DNA of 64,000 nt from Ignavibacteriales bacterium. GTDB taxonomy: Bacteria > Bacteroidota > Ignavibacteria > UBA10030. The translations under genes were made by a program, and so were the position numbers. Below, in pieces: positions 34,673 to 44,558 of this stretch. The stretch covers positions 27,211 to 91,210 of the forward strand of contig JAPLFR010000011.1 in assembly GCA_026390575.1 (NCBI GenBank). Direction: 5' to 3'. The notes under the pieces were generated by a model that saw only the letters and a list, made by a program, of their open reading frames with translations, searched no databases and was not told where the DNA came from. How positions within the stretch are numbered: the first letter of the stretch is position 1; every line of letters starts with the position of its first letter.

Positions 34673-35341
34673 ATGAACAGCATCCTCGAATTCTATTACT
34701 CATCTATTGGCAAGAAAGTACTGATGAGCCTCACAGGATTGTTCCTGATTACTTTTCTTGTAGAACACCTCGTAGGTAACCTTCTACTGTTTGCGAATGA
34801 CGGCGGAAAAACGTATGAAGCATACGGTGATTTTCTCGTTTCCAATCCGGTCATTCGTTTCATAGAAATATTTCTCTTCCTCGGTATGATCGGTCATGCA
34901 ATCCTTGGCGTCATTCTATGGATCAAGAACCGGATGACCCGGCCGGTCAAATACAAATTCTTCCGGTTGAAAGATAACTCACCTCTCGCATCCCGTACAA
35001 CAATTTGGACTGGCAGTGTGATCGGAATCTTTCTTTACATTCATCTAAAATCATTCTTTATTCCTTCTCGATTTGCCGCAGAGAAAGTCTCAAATTATGA
35101 GCTGGTGATGCAGGCGTTTTCAAATCCCTGGTATGATGCATTTTATCTTGTTGCTTTACTCGTGCTCGGGTATCATCTGCGGCATGGATTCCAATCGGCA
35201 TTCCAAACTCTCGGTCTTCGGAATAAAACCTATGCGCCGTTTCTTGATATGCTGGCATTCATTTTCTGGTTTCTCATTCCGCTGGGTTATGCGGTAATTC
35301 CTGTTTATTTCTTTTTTTATCAACAAGCTGTTTCTACGTGA
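34673..35341 (+). CDS. sdhC: Succinate dehydrogenase/fumarate reductase cytochrome b subunit
   Basis: The start is ATG 34673; an upstream in-frame TTG is less likely. The 222-residue protein has five hydrophobic segments. It opens '[18 protein letters not shown]', the typical start of the single-subunit, di-heme b558-type anchor of Bacteroidota, and carries membrane histidines ('VEHLVGN', 'MIGHAILG', '[11 protein letters not shown]'). It anchors the complex and passes electrons between quinone and the iron-sulfur subunit. The order sdhC-sdhA-sdhB follows, with 19 bases to the next start. Confidence 0.9.
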   Translation: MNSILEFYYSSIGKKVLMSLTGLFLITFLVEHLVGNLLLFANDGGKTYEAYGDFLVSNPVIRFIEIFLFLGMIGHAILGVILWIKNRMTRPVKYKFFRLKDNSPLASRTTIWTGSVIGIFLYIHLKSFFIPSRFAAEKVSNYELVMQAFSNPWYDAFYLVALLVLGYHLRHGFQSAFQTLGLRNKTYAPFLDMLAFIFWFLIPLGYAVIPVYFFFYQQAVST

Positions 35342-35360
35342 TTATGGGAGTTCATTGACT

Positions 35361-37274
35361 ATGACGCTTGACTCCAAAATTCCCGGCGGGCCGATTGAAA
35401 AGAAATGGTCCAATCATCGCTTCAATATGAAGCTGGTTAATCCATCGAACAGGCGCAAATATTCCGTTATAGTAGTTGGAACTGGCTTGGCCGGTGCTTC
35501 TGCTGCGGCTTCGCTTGCCGAACTTGGCTACAACGTGCTGGCGTTCTCGTACCACGAATCGCCGCGGCGAGCGCACAGCATTGCGGCACAGGGCGGCATT
35601 AATGCACCGAAGAATTATGCCAATGATGGCGACAGTGTTTATCGCTTATTCTATGATACTTTAAAAGGCGGTGATTACCGGGCGCGTGAAGCAAACGTAT
35701 ACCGGCTCGCTGAGGTGAGCGGCAGTATCATCGACCAATGCGTCGCACAGGGTGTTCCGTTTGCTCGTGACTACGCAGGTTATTTAGATACGCGTTCATT
35801 CGGCGGCGCACAAGTATCGCGAACATTTTATGCCCGCGGCCAGACTGGTCAGCAGCTATTGCTTGGTGCATATTCTGCGTTGAGCCGTCAAATTGGTGCG
35901 GGTGGCGTGAAGTTTTACGACCGGCGCGAGATGTTGGATCTTGTCGTCGTAGATGAAAAGGCTCGCGGTATCGTCTGTCGAAATTTGAAGACAGGCGCAA
36001 TCGAATCGTATGTGGCGGATGCAGTTGTGCTTGCTACTGGCGGTTATGGCAACACGTTTTATCTTTCTACGATGGCAAAGGCGAGCAATGCCACGGCAAT
36101 CTGGCGAGCGTATAAGAAAGGCGCACTGTTCGCGAATCCTTGCTTCACACAAATTCACCCAACGTGCATTCCGGTTGGTGGTGATTATCAATCCAAGTTA
36201 ACGCTTATGAGCGAAAGCTTGCGTAATGATGGACGCATTTGGGTTCCGAAGAAATCCGGTGACACACGCATACCATCTCAAATTCCAGAAGATGAACGTG
36301 ATTATTATCTCGAACGTCTCTATCCTTCATTCGGTAATTTGGTTCCGCGCGATGTTGCTTCACGCCGTGCAAAAGAAATATGCGATAAAGGTTTTGGCGT
36401 CGGTAAAACAAAGATGGCAGTATATCTTGATTTCGCAGACGCCATGAAACGCAATAGTAAACATTGGATTGAAGAAAAGTACGGCAACCTTTTCGATATG
36501 TATCACGAAATTACTGCCGAAGATCCCTATGCCGTACCTATGCGCATTTATCCCGCTGTTCACTATACAATGGGTGGATTATGGGTTGACTACAATCTTA
36601 TGAGCACGATTCCCGGTTTATTTGTTATCGGTGAAGCGAATTTCTCAGATCACGGCGCGAACCGGCTTGGAGCCAGCGCGCTCATGCAAGGATTAGCCGA
36701 TGGGTATTTCATTCTTCCATACACCATGGGAGATTATCTGGCGAAAACAAAATTCAAATCTCTAGCAACCGATCATCCTGAATTCAAGAAAGTCAACACT
36801 GATGTTGCCGAACGAGTGAAGCAACTTCTTGCTATCAACGGCAAACAACCTGTAAGCGAAATTCATAAAAAACTCGGTAAGGTTATGTGGGATTTTGTCG
36901 GCATGGGGCGCAGCGAAAAAGGGTTGAAGAAAGCGTTAAAGCTCATTCCGGAAATCAGGGATGAATTTTGGCATGATGCCAAAGTCATCGGCGAGACTGA
37001 CAATATCAATATCGAACTGGAAAAAGCCGGGCGCATTGCCGATTTTATGGAATTGGCGGAATTGCTGGCGCTCGACGCGCTGGAACGGAATGAATCATGC
37101 GGCGGCCATTTCCGCGAAGAATATCAAACACCTGAAGGCGAAGCACTTCGGAACGATAAGAAGTTTGCATACGTGTCAGCTTGGGAATACACCAAGGCTC
37201 ACAAAAAACCAAAGCTCAACAAAGAACCGCTCACGTTTGAATATGTGAAACCCTCTGAACGCAGCTATAAATAG
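35361..37274 (+). CDS. sdhA: Succinate dehydrogenase/fumarate reductase flavoprotein subunit
   Basis: The start is ATG 35361 (GGGAG 10 bases upstream); an in-frame TTG six bases earlier is possible. About 637 residues hold the FAD-binding Rossmann motif '[19 protein letters not shown]' and the FAD-linking histidine segment '[11 protein letters not shown]'. Further along come '[13 protein letters not shown]' and '[21 protein letters not shown]'. The length fits the non-classical, Bacteroidota-type SdhA/FrdA. It oxidises succinate to fumarate, or the reverse under anaerobic conditions; direction cannot be told from sequence. Confidence 0.93.
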   Translation: MTLDSKIPGGPIEKKWSNHRFNMKLVNPSNRRKYSVIVVGTGLAGASAAASLAELGYNVLAFSYHESPRRAHSIAAQGGINAPKNYANDGDSVYRLFYDTLKGGDYRAREANVYRLAEVSGSIIDQCVAQGVPFARDYAGYLDTRSFGGAQVSRTFYARGQTGQQLLLGAYSALSRQIGAGGVKFYDRREMLDLVVVDEKARGIVCRNLKTGAIESYVADAVVLATGGYGNTFYLSTMAKASNATAIWRAYKKGALFANPCFTQIHPTCIPVGGDYQSKLTLMSESLRNDGRIWVPKKSGDTRIPSQIPEDERDYYLERLYPSFGNLVPRDVASRRAKEICDKGFGVGKTKMAVYLDFADAMKRNSKHWIEEKYGNLFDMYHEITAEDPYAVPMRIYPAVHYTMGGLWVDYNLMSTIPGLFVIGEANFSDHGANRLGASALMQGLADGYFILPYTMGDYLAKTKFKSLATDHPEFKKVNTDVAERVKQLLAINGKQPVSEIHKKLGKVMWDFVGMGRSEKGLKKALKLIPEIRDEFWHDAKVIGETDNINIELEKAGRIADFMELAELLALDALERNESCGGHFREEYQTPEGEALRNDKKFAYVSAWEYTKAHKKPKLNKEPLTFEYVKPSERSYK

Positions 37275-37365
37275 AAAGCAGTAACGAGTAGCCAGTAATG
37301 AGTAACTCGATACTCGTAACTCAAAACTAAAAATTCAAAACTTAAAACTAATAACTCTTAATCCT

Positions 37366-38106
37366 ATGAACTTCACATTAAAGATATGGCGTCAGAAAAA
37401 ACAGGAGGATGCAGGGCGTTTTGAAATGTACGAAGTGCAGAATATATCGCCGGATGCATCATTTCTAGAAATGTTGGATGTACTGAATAATCAACTGGTG
37501 CTTCAAGATAAAGACCCTGTTGCATTTGACCACGATTGCCGCGAAGGCATCTGCGGCAGCTGTGGCCTCATGATCAACGGGCGCGCGCATGGTCCTGGCC
37601 GCAAACAGGCGACATGCGATGTGCGCATGCGGACATTCGATGAAGGACAAACATTGACTGTAGAACCATGGCGTGCACAGCCATTCCCCGTGATTAAAGA
37701 TTTGGTTGTCGATCGAACTGCAATGGATAGAATTATGCAGGCGGGCGGATTTATCTCGGCACGAACCGGCGGCGCACCGGATGCGAACTCAACTCCTGTG
37801 ACGAAAGCGAATGCGGAAGAAGCGATGGATGCGGCGGCGTGCATCGGATGTGGAGCATGCATTGCAGCATGCCCGAATTCTTCTGCAATGCTTTTTGTGG
37901 CGGCAAAGGTTTCACAGTTTGCATTACTGCCGCAAGGACAGGTTGAAAGAAAAGAACGCGTTCAGAAAATGGTACTGCAAATGGATAAGGAAGGCTTCGG
38001 CAATTGTTCCAACAATTATGCATGCGAAGCCGAGTGCCCGAAAGGAATCTTAGTCACGCATATTGCGCGATTGAACCGAGAATTCCTGCGAGCGAAACTG
38101 GCATAA
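37366..38106 (+). CDS. sdhB: Succinate dehydrogenase/fumarate reductase iron-sulfur subunit
   Basis: The 246-residue protein has a plant-type [2Fe-2S] site ('[10 protein letters not shown]' with a later Cys in 'KQATC'). A ferredoxin-like cluster motif follows ('[15 protein letters not shown]'), then '[15 protein letters not shown]' for the remaining clusters. It carries electrons from the flavoprotein to the cytochrome b anchor. A 90-base gap after sdhA contains AT-rich degenerate ACTCGTAACTC/AAAACT text with no gene, so co-transcription with sdhCA is still expected. Confidence 0.93.
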   Translation: MNFTLKIWRQKKQEDAGRFEMYEVQNISPDASFLEMLDVLNNQLVLQDKDPVAFDHDCREGICGSCGLMINGRAHGPGRKQATCDVRMRTFDEGQTLTVEPWRAQPFPVIKDLVVDRTAMDRIMQAGGFISARTGGAPDANSTPVTKANAEEAMDAAACIGCGACIAACPNSSAMLFVAAKVSQFALLPQGQVERKERVQKMVLQMDKEGFGNCSNNYACEAECPKGILVTHIARLNREFLRAKLA

Positions 38107-38168
38107 GAACGTATCTCGGCAGAGGTATTCGCAACGATCACCGCACAAAATTTTCTAAGGGAAAATAA

Positions 38169-39689
38169 ATGCTTCTTCATCATCACTTTGTCCACATTGC
38201 CAAGCAGTTTGAAAACAAAATGGCAATTATCGACCGTACAACAGGGAAGAACATCAGCTATGGCAAAGCACTCATAGCATCGCTCATCTTAGCGGATAAA
38301 TTCAAAAAATACGATGAGGGATTTATCGGTATCATGATTCCGACTTCTATGGGATGTGCGCTTTCTATCCTTGGTGCGCTCATGAGCGGGCGGACTCCAG
38401 TGATGATTAATTATTCGACCGGTGCCGCACAGAATTGCGAGTATGCTCAGAAGAAATGTGCTTTCAAAACCATCATTGCTTCAAAAGCACTCGTCGAAAA
38501 GATAAATTGTCCACGCGTGCAGGGAATGATCTTTATCGAAGATATTATGGAGACTGTTTCTATTCTGGATAAAATTAAAGCAGCACTGCGGGCAAAGCTT
38601 CCTGTAGATCGGCTGCTGAAAAAAATCCATTCCGGCGATGAAGATGATAACGTGATTATTCTCTTTACAAGTGGAAGCGAGAAAGATCCAAAAGCGGTTC
38701 AGCTCACGCATCGAAATATATCTGCTAATGTTGATGGGCTCATCAAAGTCTTTGAATTTACATCTGATGATGTATTCCTTGCCAACTTGCCTTTCTTCCA
38801 TGTGTTTGGACAGACGGCAAATTTATGGCTGCCTCTGTACTACGGCATGACAATTGTTTCCTATGCCAACCCGCTTGATTTTAAAGCCATCTGTAATATC
38901 ATTCGTGAAGAGAAAATTACTTTTGTGGTGGGTACACCAATATTTATGTGGGGATATTTGAGGAAGTCAGAACCCGGCGATTTTGCATCATGCCGTATTA
39001 TGCTGGCTGGTGCTGATAAGACACCGGATTCCTTGCGACAGGAATTCCTTCACAAGCATAATATTAATCTTCTAGAAGGGTATGGCTGCACAGAGACGAG
39101 CCCTGCAATCAGTGTCAACACACCGGTAGCAAACCGTCCGGGAAGTGTCGGATTACCGTTACCGAATGTGAAAGTACGAGTTGAGAATTATGAAACCGGC
39201 GATGAATGTGCTGTCGGTGAAATAGGCAAGATTCTTGTCAAAGGCGATAGTATTATGAAAGGTTATTTTGATGATTTTGAAGCAACAACTCTGAGCATAC
39301 GGCATGGCTGGTATGACACCGGCGATATGGGATATCACGATGCAGATGGATATCTCTGGCATGTCGGCAGGTTAAAACGTTTCATGAAAATTGGCGGTGA
39401 AATGGTTTCACTCATCCGAGTAGAAAATGTGCTGGAACATTTACTGCCTGATGATGTTGCTTGCTGTGTTGTCGAGGTGCCGGACTCTGTTCGTGGAGCC
39501 AAGATTGTTGTCGCCGTCACCCAAAAAATTGACGAAAAAGCAATTCTAAAAAAAATGGCAGAGGAGCTGCCGAATATCGCTTTGCCGAAAAATTTTGTTG
39601 TCTTCGAAGAACTGCCTAAAATGGGCAGCGGCAAGATTGACTTTCGCAAAATTACCGATATGGTCAGGGATGCGTTGCAGCAAAAATAA
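38169..39689 (+). CDS. AMP-dependent acyl-CoA/acyl-ACP synthetase
   Basis: The 506-residue protein belongs to the ANL superfamily. It shows the P-loop-like 'ILFTSGSEKDPKAVQLTHRN' (in pieces), 'EGYGCTETSPAISVNT', the hinge 'GWYDTGDMGYHDADGY' and the C-terminal lysine motif 'LPKMGSGKIDFRK'. The sequence resembles the acyl-ACP synthetase half of Aas-type enzymes more than long-chain fatty acyl-CoA ligases, but substrate length cannot be fixed. It activates a carboxylate as acyl-adenylate. It follows sdhB by 62 bases and converges with the minus-strand hydantoinase gene. Confidence 0.85.
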   Translation: MLLHHHFVHIAKQFENKMAIIDRTTGKNISYGKALIASLILADKFKKYDEGFIGIMIPTSMGCALSILGALMSGRTPVMINYSTGAAQNCEYAQKKCAFKTIIASKALVEKINCPRVQGMIFIEDIMETVSILDKIKAALRAKLPVDRLLKKIHSGDEDDNVIILFTSGSEKDPKAVQLTHRNISANVDGLIKVFEFTSDDVFLANLPFFHVFGQTANLWLPLYYGMTIVSYANPLDFKAICNIIREEKITFVVGTPIFMWGYLRKSEPGDFASCRIMLAGADKTPDSLRQEFLHKHNINLLEGYGCTETSPAISVNTPVANRPGSVGLPLPNVKVRVENYETGDECAVGEIGKILVKGDSIMKGYFDDFEATTLSIRHGWYDTGDMGYHDADGYLWHVGRLKRFMKIGGEMVSLIRVENVLEHLLPDDVACCVVEVPDSVRGAKIVVAVTQKIDEKAILKKMAEELPNIALPKNFVVFEELPKMGSGKIDFRKITDMVRDALQQK

Positions 39690-39708
39690 GAATAAACAGA
39701 GATGTGAG

Positions 39709-39736
39709 CAATAAAATATTAGAATGAATTTTATTG
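39709..39736. terminator. AT-rich inverted repeat between convergent genes
   Basis: CAATAAAAT / ATTTTATTG is a perfect 9-base stem with a 10-base loop, midway between two convergent stop codons. It could act as a bidirectional terminator, but the stem is almost all A-T. Confidence 0.35.
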
Positions 39737-39744
39737 TCCATCAT

Positions 39745-41124
39745 TTATCGGACATCACGTGGCAATCTTGGTAGAAATTTCCCATGCCCCGGCTCTCCGC
39801 ACCATATATTATTATCGATAATAATCTTTCCACGCGAAACTACGGTTTCCGCATTTCCTTTTAATCGCCATCCTTCATATAATGAGTAATCGACATTCAT
39901 ATGATGCGTTGATGCAGAAATGGTATGCTCGGTTATAGGATTCCAGATTACAATATCGGCGTCGCTGCCAACAGCAATTGTTCCCTTTTTAGGATAGAGA
40001 CCAAAGAGCTTTGCAGGCATTGTCGAAACAATTTCGATCCATCGATGTATTGAAATCTTTCCGCCTGCCACGCCGAAATGGAAAAGGAGTTGTAATCTAT
40101 TCTCTATCCCAGGAGCGCCATTGGGGATTTTTGTGAAGTTCGCGTATCCCAATTCTTTGTCTCGCCGGAAGTTAAATGGACAGTGATCTGTCGAGACAAC
40201 TTGCAATGAATTATTTCGAATGCCATTCCAAAGCTTCTCCTGATTCCATTTTTCCCTTGGCGGTGGAGTGAAGACATATTTTGCACCTTCAAAATGAGGT
40301 TTGTCCAAATCTTCTATTGATGTAAAAAGATATTGCGGGCATGTTTCCGCATACACTGGTTGATGTTTCGATTGTGCCTGATGGATATATTCGAGCGATT
40401 CTGAACACGAGATGTGAACAAAGTACACAGGCGCTTCTGCTTGTTGCGCCAGTTCTATCACTCGCTGAACGGCTTTCGCTTCTGCCTCGGCTGGGCGTGT
40501 CGTGGCATGATACTTTGGCTCGCTCTTGCCTTCCATCAATGCTTTCACAACAAGCACTTCGATCATTGCTGAGTCTTCTGCGTGTACACAAACAAGTCCG
40601 CCGTTCTTTTTTGTCTGACGCAGTGTTCTGAGAATAGTCTCATCATCCACCATCAGCCGATCGGGATATGCAGTGAAGAGTTTGAAACTCGTCACGCCTC
40701 TTTCTATCATTTCATCCATCTCAGCAGTTCGGTGTTCCGGTAAGTCAACAATAATCATATGCAAACCAAAATCGATCACAGATTTTTCAGCTTCCCTCAG
40801 CCGGATATCGAGTGCTTCGCTCAGTGAACGCCCTTTTACTTGCTGGGCAAAGTCAATGATGGTCGTTGTGCCGCCAAATGCCGCCGCACGCGTTCCGGTT
40901 TCGAAGTCATCACTCGTTATGATATTGCCCACAGGTAAACTTAAATGAGTGTGAACATCAACACCGCCTGGGATGACAAGTTTTCCAGCTGCATCGATGA
41001 TCCTGTCTGCTTTCATATCGAGATCCGGTTCGATTCGTTTGATCACTTCGTTCTCGATGAAAATATCTGCATGTATCTCGCCGGTTGATGTAATGACGCG
41101 ACCGTTTATAATAAGGATTGACAT
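39745..41124 (-). CDS. hydA: Dihydropyrimidinase / hydantoinase (HyuA/HydA-like)
   Basis: The 459-residue metal-dependent amidohydrolase has 'GGVDVHTHLSLP' (metal His pair), 'SFKLFTAYP' (lysine that becomes carboxylated), 'VCVHAED', 'YFVHISCSES' and 'VVSTDHCPF' (metal Asp). Length and motifs fit dihydropyrimidinase or D-hydantoinase rather than allantoinase or dihydroorotase. Known reaction: ring opening of dihydropyrimidines or hydantoins to N-carbamoyl amino acids. It is the only intact minus-strand gene and is divergent from the thrC-like gene; the 248-base divergent gap would hold both promoters. It belongs with the purine/pyrimidine breakdown genes downstream, as in the E. coli yge/ssnA cluster. 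Confidence 0.9.
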   Translation of the reverse strand: MSILIINGRVITSTGEIHADIFIENEVIKRIEPDLDMKADRIIDAAGKLVIPGGVDVHTHLSLPVGNIITSDDFETGTRAAAFGGTTTIIDFAQQVKGRSLSEALDIRLREAEKSVIDFGLHMIIVDLPEHRTAEMDEMIERGVTSFKLFTAYPDRLMVDDETILRTLRQTKKNGGLVCVHAEDSAMIEVLVVKALMEGKSEPKYHATTRPAEAEAKAVQRVIELAQQAEAPVYFVHISCSESLEYIHQAQSKHQPVYAETCPQYLFTSIEDLDKPHFEGAKYVFTPPPREKWNQEKLWNGIRNNSLQVVSTDHCPFNFRRDKELGYANFTKIPNGAPGIENRLQLLFHFGVAGGKISIHRWIEIVSTMPAKLFGLYPKKGTIAVGSDADIVIWNPITEHTISASTHHMNVDYSLYEGWRLKGNAETVVSRGKIIIDNNIWCGEPGHGKFLPRLPRDVR

Positions 41125-41372
41125 GTATTTTTCTTTTCCCTGCGTTGTGGAAAGAATATACTTTTAACTTTCAAAACGCAAGTTATTCGTTGGTACCTGA
41201 TAATGAGTACGTTAGCTAAATCGATAATTATTCAATTATCAAACAACCTACCTGCAAATTTGCTCAAATTCTTGAATGTCCTAAAAACTTCCTCTCGATT
41301 TCCATTAGAAAGCGCACTATATTGACAGAGAAGTTGGAAGAGTGAACGCTCCTTGATTATTAGAGGAATACA

Positions 41373-42614
41373 ATGGAAGTACGAAAACCTGAATTTGTTA
41401 CCAACTTACGCTGTCTTGTATGCGGCAGAATCGTGGCGTACGGCAATGTGTTCACCTGTCCGAACTGCGGTGTCGAAGGAATTCTCGATGTCCAATACGA
41501 TTACGATTCAATTCCCAATCCACGATCCACAATCCGTAGTCGACAATTTAATCATTGGCGTTATAAAGAATTACTCCCCATTTCACCTGATATTTCACTT
41601 CCGCATTTACACATCGGCTGGACTCCGGTGTATGATGTTCCCCGTCTTGCACAAACCATTGGTATCTCAAAATTATTTCTGAAAGATGATGGGCGCAACC
41701 CGACGAATTCTTTTAAGGATCGCGCAAGCTCGGTGGGTGTGATGAAGGCGCAGGAGTTTGGATTCAAGACCATTGCATGTGCTTCAACAGGGAATGCGGC
41801 ATCGTCGCTGGCGGGAATGTCGGCGGCAGTTGGATTACGAAGTTTCATCTTTGTTCCGCAGCGCGCACCGGAACCGAAGGTAACACAATTGCTCATTTTT
41901 GGTGCAACGGTTATCCGTATCCAGGGGACGTACGAACAAGCATTCGATCTATGCCGCGAAGCTTGTGAAAAGTTCGGCTGGTATAATCGCAACAGCGGCA
42001 CGAACCCTTTTTTGGTAGAAGGGAAAAAAACAGCAGGATTAGAAATTGGCGAGCAGTTTGGTTCTGCGGTTCCAGACTGGGTGGCTGTCTCGGTGGGAGA
42101 CGGATGTACAATTGGCGGTATCGGAAAAGGATTGCAGGAAATGAAACGGCTGGGATTTATCAATCGTGTGCCCCGTTTGCTGGGTGTGCAGGCAGAAGGT
42201 TCCAAGCCGTTGATGGATGCTTTCTTTTCCGGAAAAGATTTGGTACCATCACAACCCGACACGATCGCAGACAGCATCGCCGTCGGAACACCGCGCAATT
42301 GGCGCCGCGCGATTCAGCAAATTAAAATATCGAACGGAACGATGATTGCAGTTTCAGATGAAGAAATTTTAAAAGCAATGCGATTAACAGCGCGACTCGG
42401 CGGAGTATTTGGCGAACCGGCAGGTGTTGCAGGTGTTGCAGGATTGAAGAAAGCACTTGCACAAGGCATCGTCAAACCGGATGAATCTGCCGTTGCAGTC
42501 ATTACCGGCAATGGATTGAAAGATATTGCTTCTGCAAAGAAAGCAGTAGGGCAGACAATCGATATAGAACCTGACATTAGTATATTAGAAAATAGATTAC
42601 ACGAACTCACGTGA
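41373..42614 (+). CDS. Threonine-synthase-like PLP enzyme with N-terminal zinc ribbon
   Basis: The 413-residue protein starts with a zinc-ribbon ('CLVCGRIV' then 'CPNCG'). A fold-type II PLP domain follows: 'NPTNSFKDRASSVG' with PLP-lysine 115, 'STGNAASSLAG', 'GDGCTIGGIGKG', 'GVFGEPAGVAGVAGL'. These are features of the short threonine synthase type. Elsewhere that enzyme turns O-phosphohomoserine into threonine. In this catabolic cluster it may instead act as an ammonia-lyase on a diamino or hydroxy-amino acid; YgeX, the PLP lyase of the E. coli cluster, is absent. Its stop overlaps the start of an ORF6N gene (GTGA). Confidence 0.8.
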   Translation: MEVRKPEFVTNLRCLVCGRIVAYGNVFTCPNCGVEGILDVQYDYDSIPNPRSTIRSRQFNHWRYKELLPISPDISLPHLHIGWTPVYDVPRLAQTIGISKLFLKDDGRNPTNSFKDRASSVGVMKAQEFGFKTIACASTGNAASSLAGMSAAVGLRSFIFVPQRAPEPKVTQLLIFGATVIRIQGTYEQAFDLCREACEKFGWYNRNSGTNPFLVEGKKTAGLEIGEQFGSAVPDWVAVSVGDGCTIGGIGKGLQEMKRLGFINRVPRLLGVQAEGSKPLMDAFFSGKDLVPSQPDTIADSIAVGTPRNWRRAIQQIKISNGTMIAVSDEEILKAMRLTARLGGVFGEPAGVAGVAGLKKALAQGIVKPDESAVAVITGNGLKDIASAKKAVGQTIDIEPDISILENRLHELT

Positions 42615-43162
42615 AGAAAGAACTCATAGCACTAGAAAGAATTGAGGAAAAGATATTCCTCATTCGCAATCAAAAAGTGATGCTTGATTTTCATTTGGCA
42701 GAACTCTATGGCATATCAACAAAGGTTTTAATACAGGCAATTAAGCGCAACGCCAATCGGTTCCCGTTCGATTTTATGTTTCAGCTTACTCAGGAAGAAT
42801 ATGATAACTTGAGGTCACAATTTGTGACCTCAAGTTGGGGTGGCAGAAGGTATCTTCCGTATTCATTTACTGAACAGGGTGTTGCCATGCTTTCTAGTGT
42901 ACTTCACTCTGAACGTGCCGTACTCATGAATGTTGCCATAATGCGAACGTTTGTAAAACTACGGGAAATACTAAGCACGCATAAAGAACTTGCCCAAAGA
43001 CTTGCGGAACTCGAAGAGAAAATTTCTCAACACGATTCAGAAATTCAAATCCTCTTTCAGGCTATTCGTCAGCTTATGAAACCACGTGAGAAATCAAAAC
43101 ATCCTATTGGATTTATTGTTAGAGATCAGAAAGCGAGTTACAATACGAGAAAGCGAAAGTAG
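42611..43162 (+). CDS. ORF6N-domain protein (copy 1)
   Basis: The 183-residue protein starts at GTG overlapping the previous stop by four bases and ends two bases before the ssnA ATG. The ORF6N domain (about 8-115) is clear: 'IFLIRNQKVMLDFHLAELYG', then 'RFPFDFMFQLT', then 'SQFVTSSWGGRRYLPYSFTE' (in pieces). A coiled segment follows. ORF6N domains are DNA-binding modules shared with phage proteins and are common as lone genes in Bacteroidota. The coding sequence contains a perfect 14-base-arm palindrome (42806-42836). A paralogue lies at 51945. Its location inside a metabolic operon suggests a late insertion. Confidence 0.88.
   Translation: MKKELIALERIEEKIFLIRNQKVMLDFHLAELYGISTKVLIQAIKRNANRFPFDFMFQLTQEEYDNLRSQFVTSSWGGRRYLPYSFTEQGVAMLSSVLHSERAVLMNVAIMRTFVKLREILSTHKELAQRLAELEEKISQHDSEIQILFQAIRQLMKPREKSKHPIGFIVRDQKASYNTRKRK
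42806..42836. repeat. Perfect palindrome inside ORF6N copy 1
   Basis: AACTTGAGGTCACA and its exact inverted copy flank a 3-base centre (ATT). It encodes 'NLRSQFVTSS'. The core GGTCACAATTTGTGACC is shared with copy 2 at 52169-52195, while outer arm bases differ yet still pair in both copies. Confidence 0.85.
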
Positions 43163-43164
43163 AT

Positions 43165-44463
43165 ATGAATTTCCTCCTCAGAAATGTTAAAATCATTTCT
43201 CTAGATCCACTAAGGATCGAAGAAGCGGACATCCGCATCATTGATGGTACTATTGCTGATTGTGGGAAGAGTCTACGACCAAAGAAGAGTGATGAAGTTA
43301 TTAATCTTTCTGGAAAAATTATTCTTCCCGGGTTTGTGAATTCACACACACATCTCTATTCAGCACTTTCACGCGGAATGCCTGCGCCGAAGACCGCGCC
43401 AAGGAACTTCATCGAGATTCTTCAAAAAGTATGGTGGAAGTTGGATGAAGCGCTGGATGAGGAAGCCATCTATTATAGTGCACTCGTTGGCGCAATCGAA
43501 GCAGTCAAATTTGGAACGACGACACTTATAGATCACCACGCATCGCCGAATCATATTAGCGGCTCGCTTGATTTAACAAAATCTGGAATAGCGAAGGTTG
43601 GTTTGCGCGGAGTCGTTTGCTACGAAACCACTGATCGCGGTGGAATGAAAAAACGCGATCTTGGATTGGAAGAGAATGAACGTTTTATTACTGAGAATGC
43701 GAACAATCCTCATTTCCGTGGAACCATGGGAGGGCATGCTTCCTTCACGCTCTGTAATGATTCACTGCGAAAACTTGGCGAACTTGCTTCGTTGTATGAT
43801 TGCGGTGTCCACATTCATGTCGCTGAAGATAAAGCCGATGTATTGGATTCAATGGAAAACTATAACACCGATATCATTAGCCGATTGAATGAACTTGGCA
43901 TTCTTCGCAAGAAATCTATCTTCGCTCACGGCGTTCACCTCAATCAAAAACAATTTGCCAGAGTTGAAAAAGCCGGTGCGTGGATGGTCCACAATCCGCG
44001 TTCGAATATGAATAATGCCGTTGGTTATGCGCCGCTGAATTGGTATGGAGAACATTCTGCTCTTGGCACGGATGGATTTCCGGCAGATATGTTTGATGAG
44101 GCAAAGTTCGGCTATTTCCGAAATGCTGAATCTGATCATCGAACAGAGTTTTCCCGGCTGCCAGTGATGCTAAATAATGGACAGAAGCTTATCTCTCAAT
44201 TCTTCGGGCGATCATTTGGAACGCTTGCAAAGAATTCACCGGCGGATCTTGTTGTGCTCGATTATAAATTGCCGACGCCAATGATTTCTCAAAATATCTA
44301 TGGTCATTTTCTGTTTGGAATGAATTCACCCATGGTTCAACATGTGATGATCGATGGTAATTGGATTGTCTGGAACCGCCAGATGATGGGAATTGATGAA
44401 GATGCAGTAATGGAGAAGGCACGTAAAGTTGCCGCAAGGTTGTGGAAAAGCATAGGTAAATGA
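43165..44463 (+). CDS. ssnA: SsnA-type aminohydrolase
   Basis: The 432-residue amidohydrolase of the TRZ/ATZ (chlorohydrolase) type has 'GFVNSHTHLYSALSRGM' (metal histidines), 'LIDHHASPNH', 'VHIHVAED', 'SIFAHGVHL' and 'ALGTDGFPADMFDEA'. The full set of metal ligands is present. This pattern matches SsnA, encoded in the purine-breakdown cluster of E. coli and anaerobic gut bacteria, and is related to guanine deaminase. Probable reaction: deamination or ring hydrolysis of a purine-derived compound. It lies two bases after the ORF6N stop and before the molybdenum hydroxylase genes, as in known clusters. Confidence 0.88.
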   Translation: MNFLLRNVKIISLDPLRIEEADIRIIDGTIADCGKSLRPKKSDEVINLSGKIILPGFVNSHTHLYSALSRGMPAPKTAPRNFIEILQKVWWKLDEALDEEAIYYSALVGAIEAVKFGTTTLIDHHASPNHISGSLDLTKSGIAKVGLRGVVCYETTDRGGMKKRDLGLEENERFITENANNPHFRGTMGGHASFTLCNDSLRKLGELASLYDCGVHIHVAEDKADVLDSMENYNTDIISRLNELGILRKKSIFAHGVHLNQKQFARVEKAGAWMVHNPRSNMNNAVGYAPLNWYGEHSALGTDGFPADMFDEAKFGYFRNAESDHRTEFSRLPVMLNNGQKLISQFFGRSFGTLAKNSPADLVVLDYKLPTPMISQNIYGHFLFGMNSPMVQHVMIDGNWIVWNRQMMGIDEDAVMEKARKVAARLWKSIGK

Positions 44464-44558
44464 TTTCGAAATTCGAATTGTCATTTGCGAATAAGAAAGT
44501 GCAAAGATGAATCTTGGAAATCTAAAACTCGCGACAGACTTCTGAAAGCGGATAACTG

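Noticed and set aside
37275..37365. Repeated ACTCGTAACTC / AAAACT text between sdhA and sdhB as a CRISPR or tandem array
   Set aside because: The repeats are short, irregular and AT-rich with no fixed spacer pattern.
39745..41124. Assigning the amidohydrolase as allantoinase or dihydroorotase
   Set aside because: The lysine motif 'SFKLFTAYP' and neighbouring genes fit dihydropyrimidinase/hydantoinase better.
41561..42298. A 245-codon minus-strand frame inside the threonine-synthase-like gene
   Set aside because: Shadow of a conserved PLP-enzyme gene; low-complexity composition without motifs.
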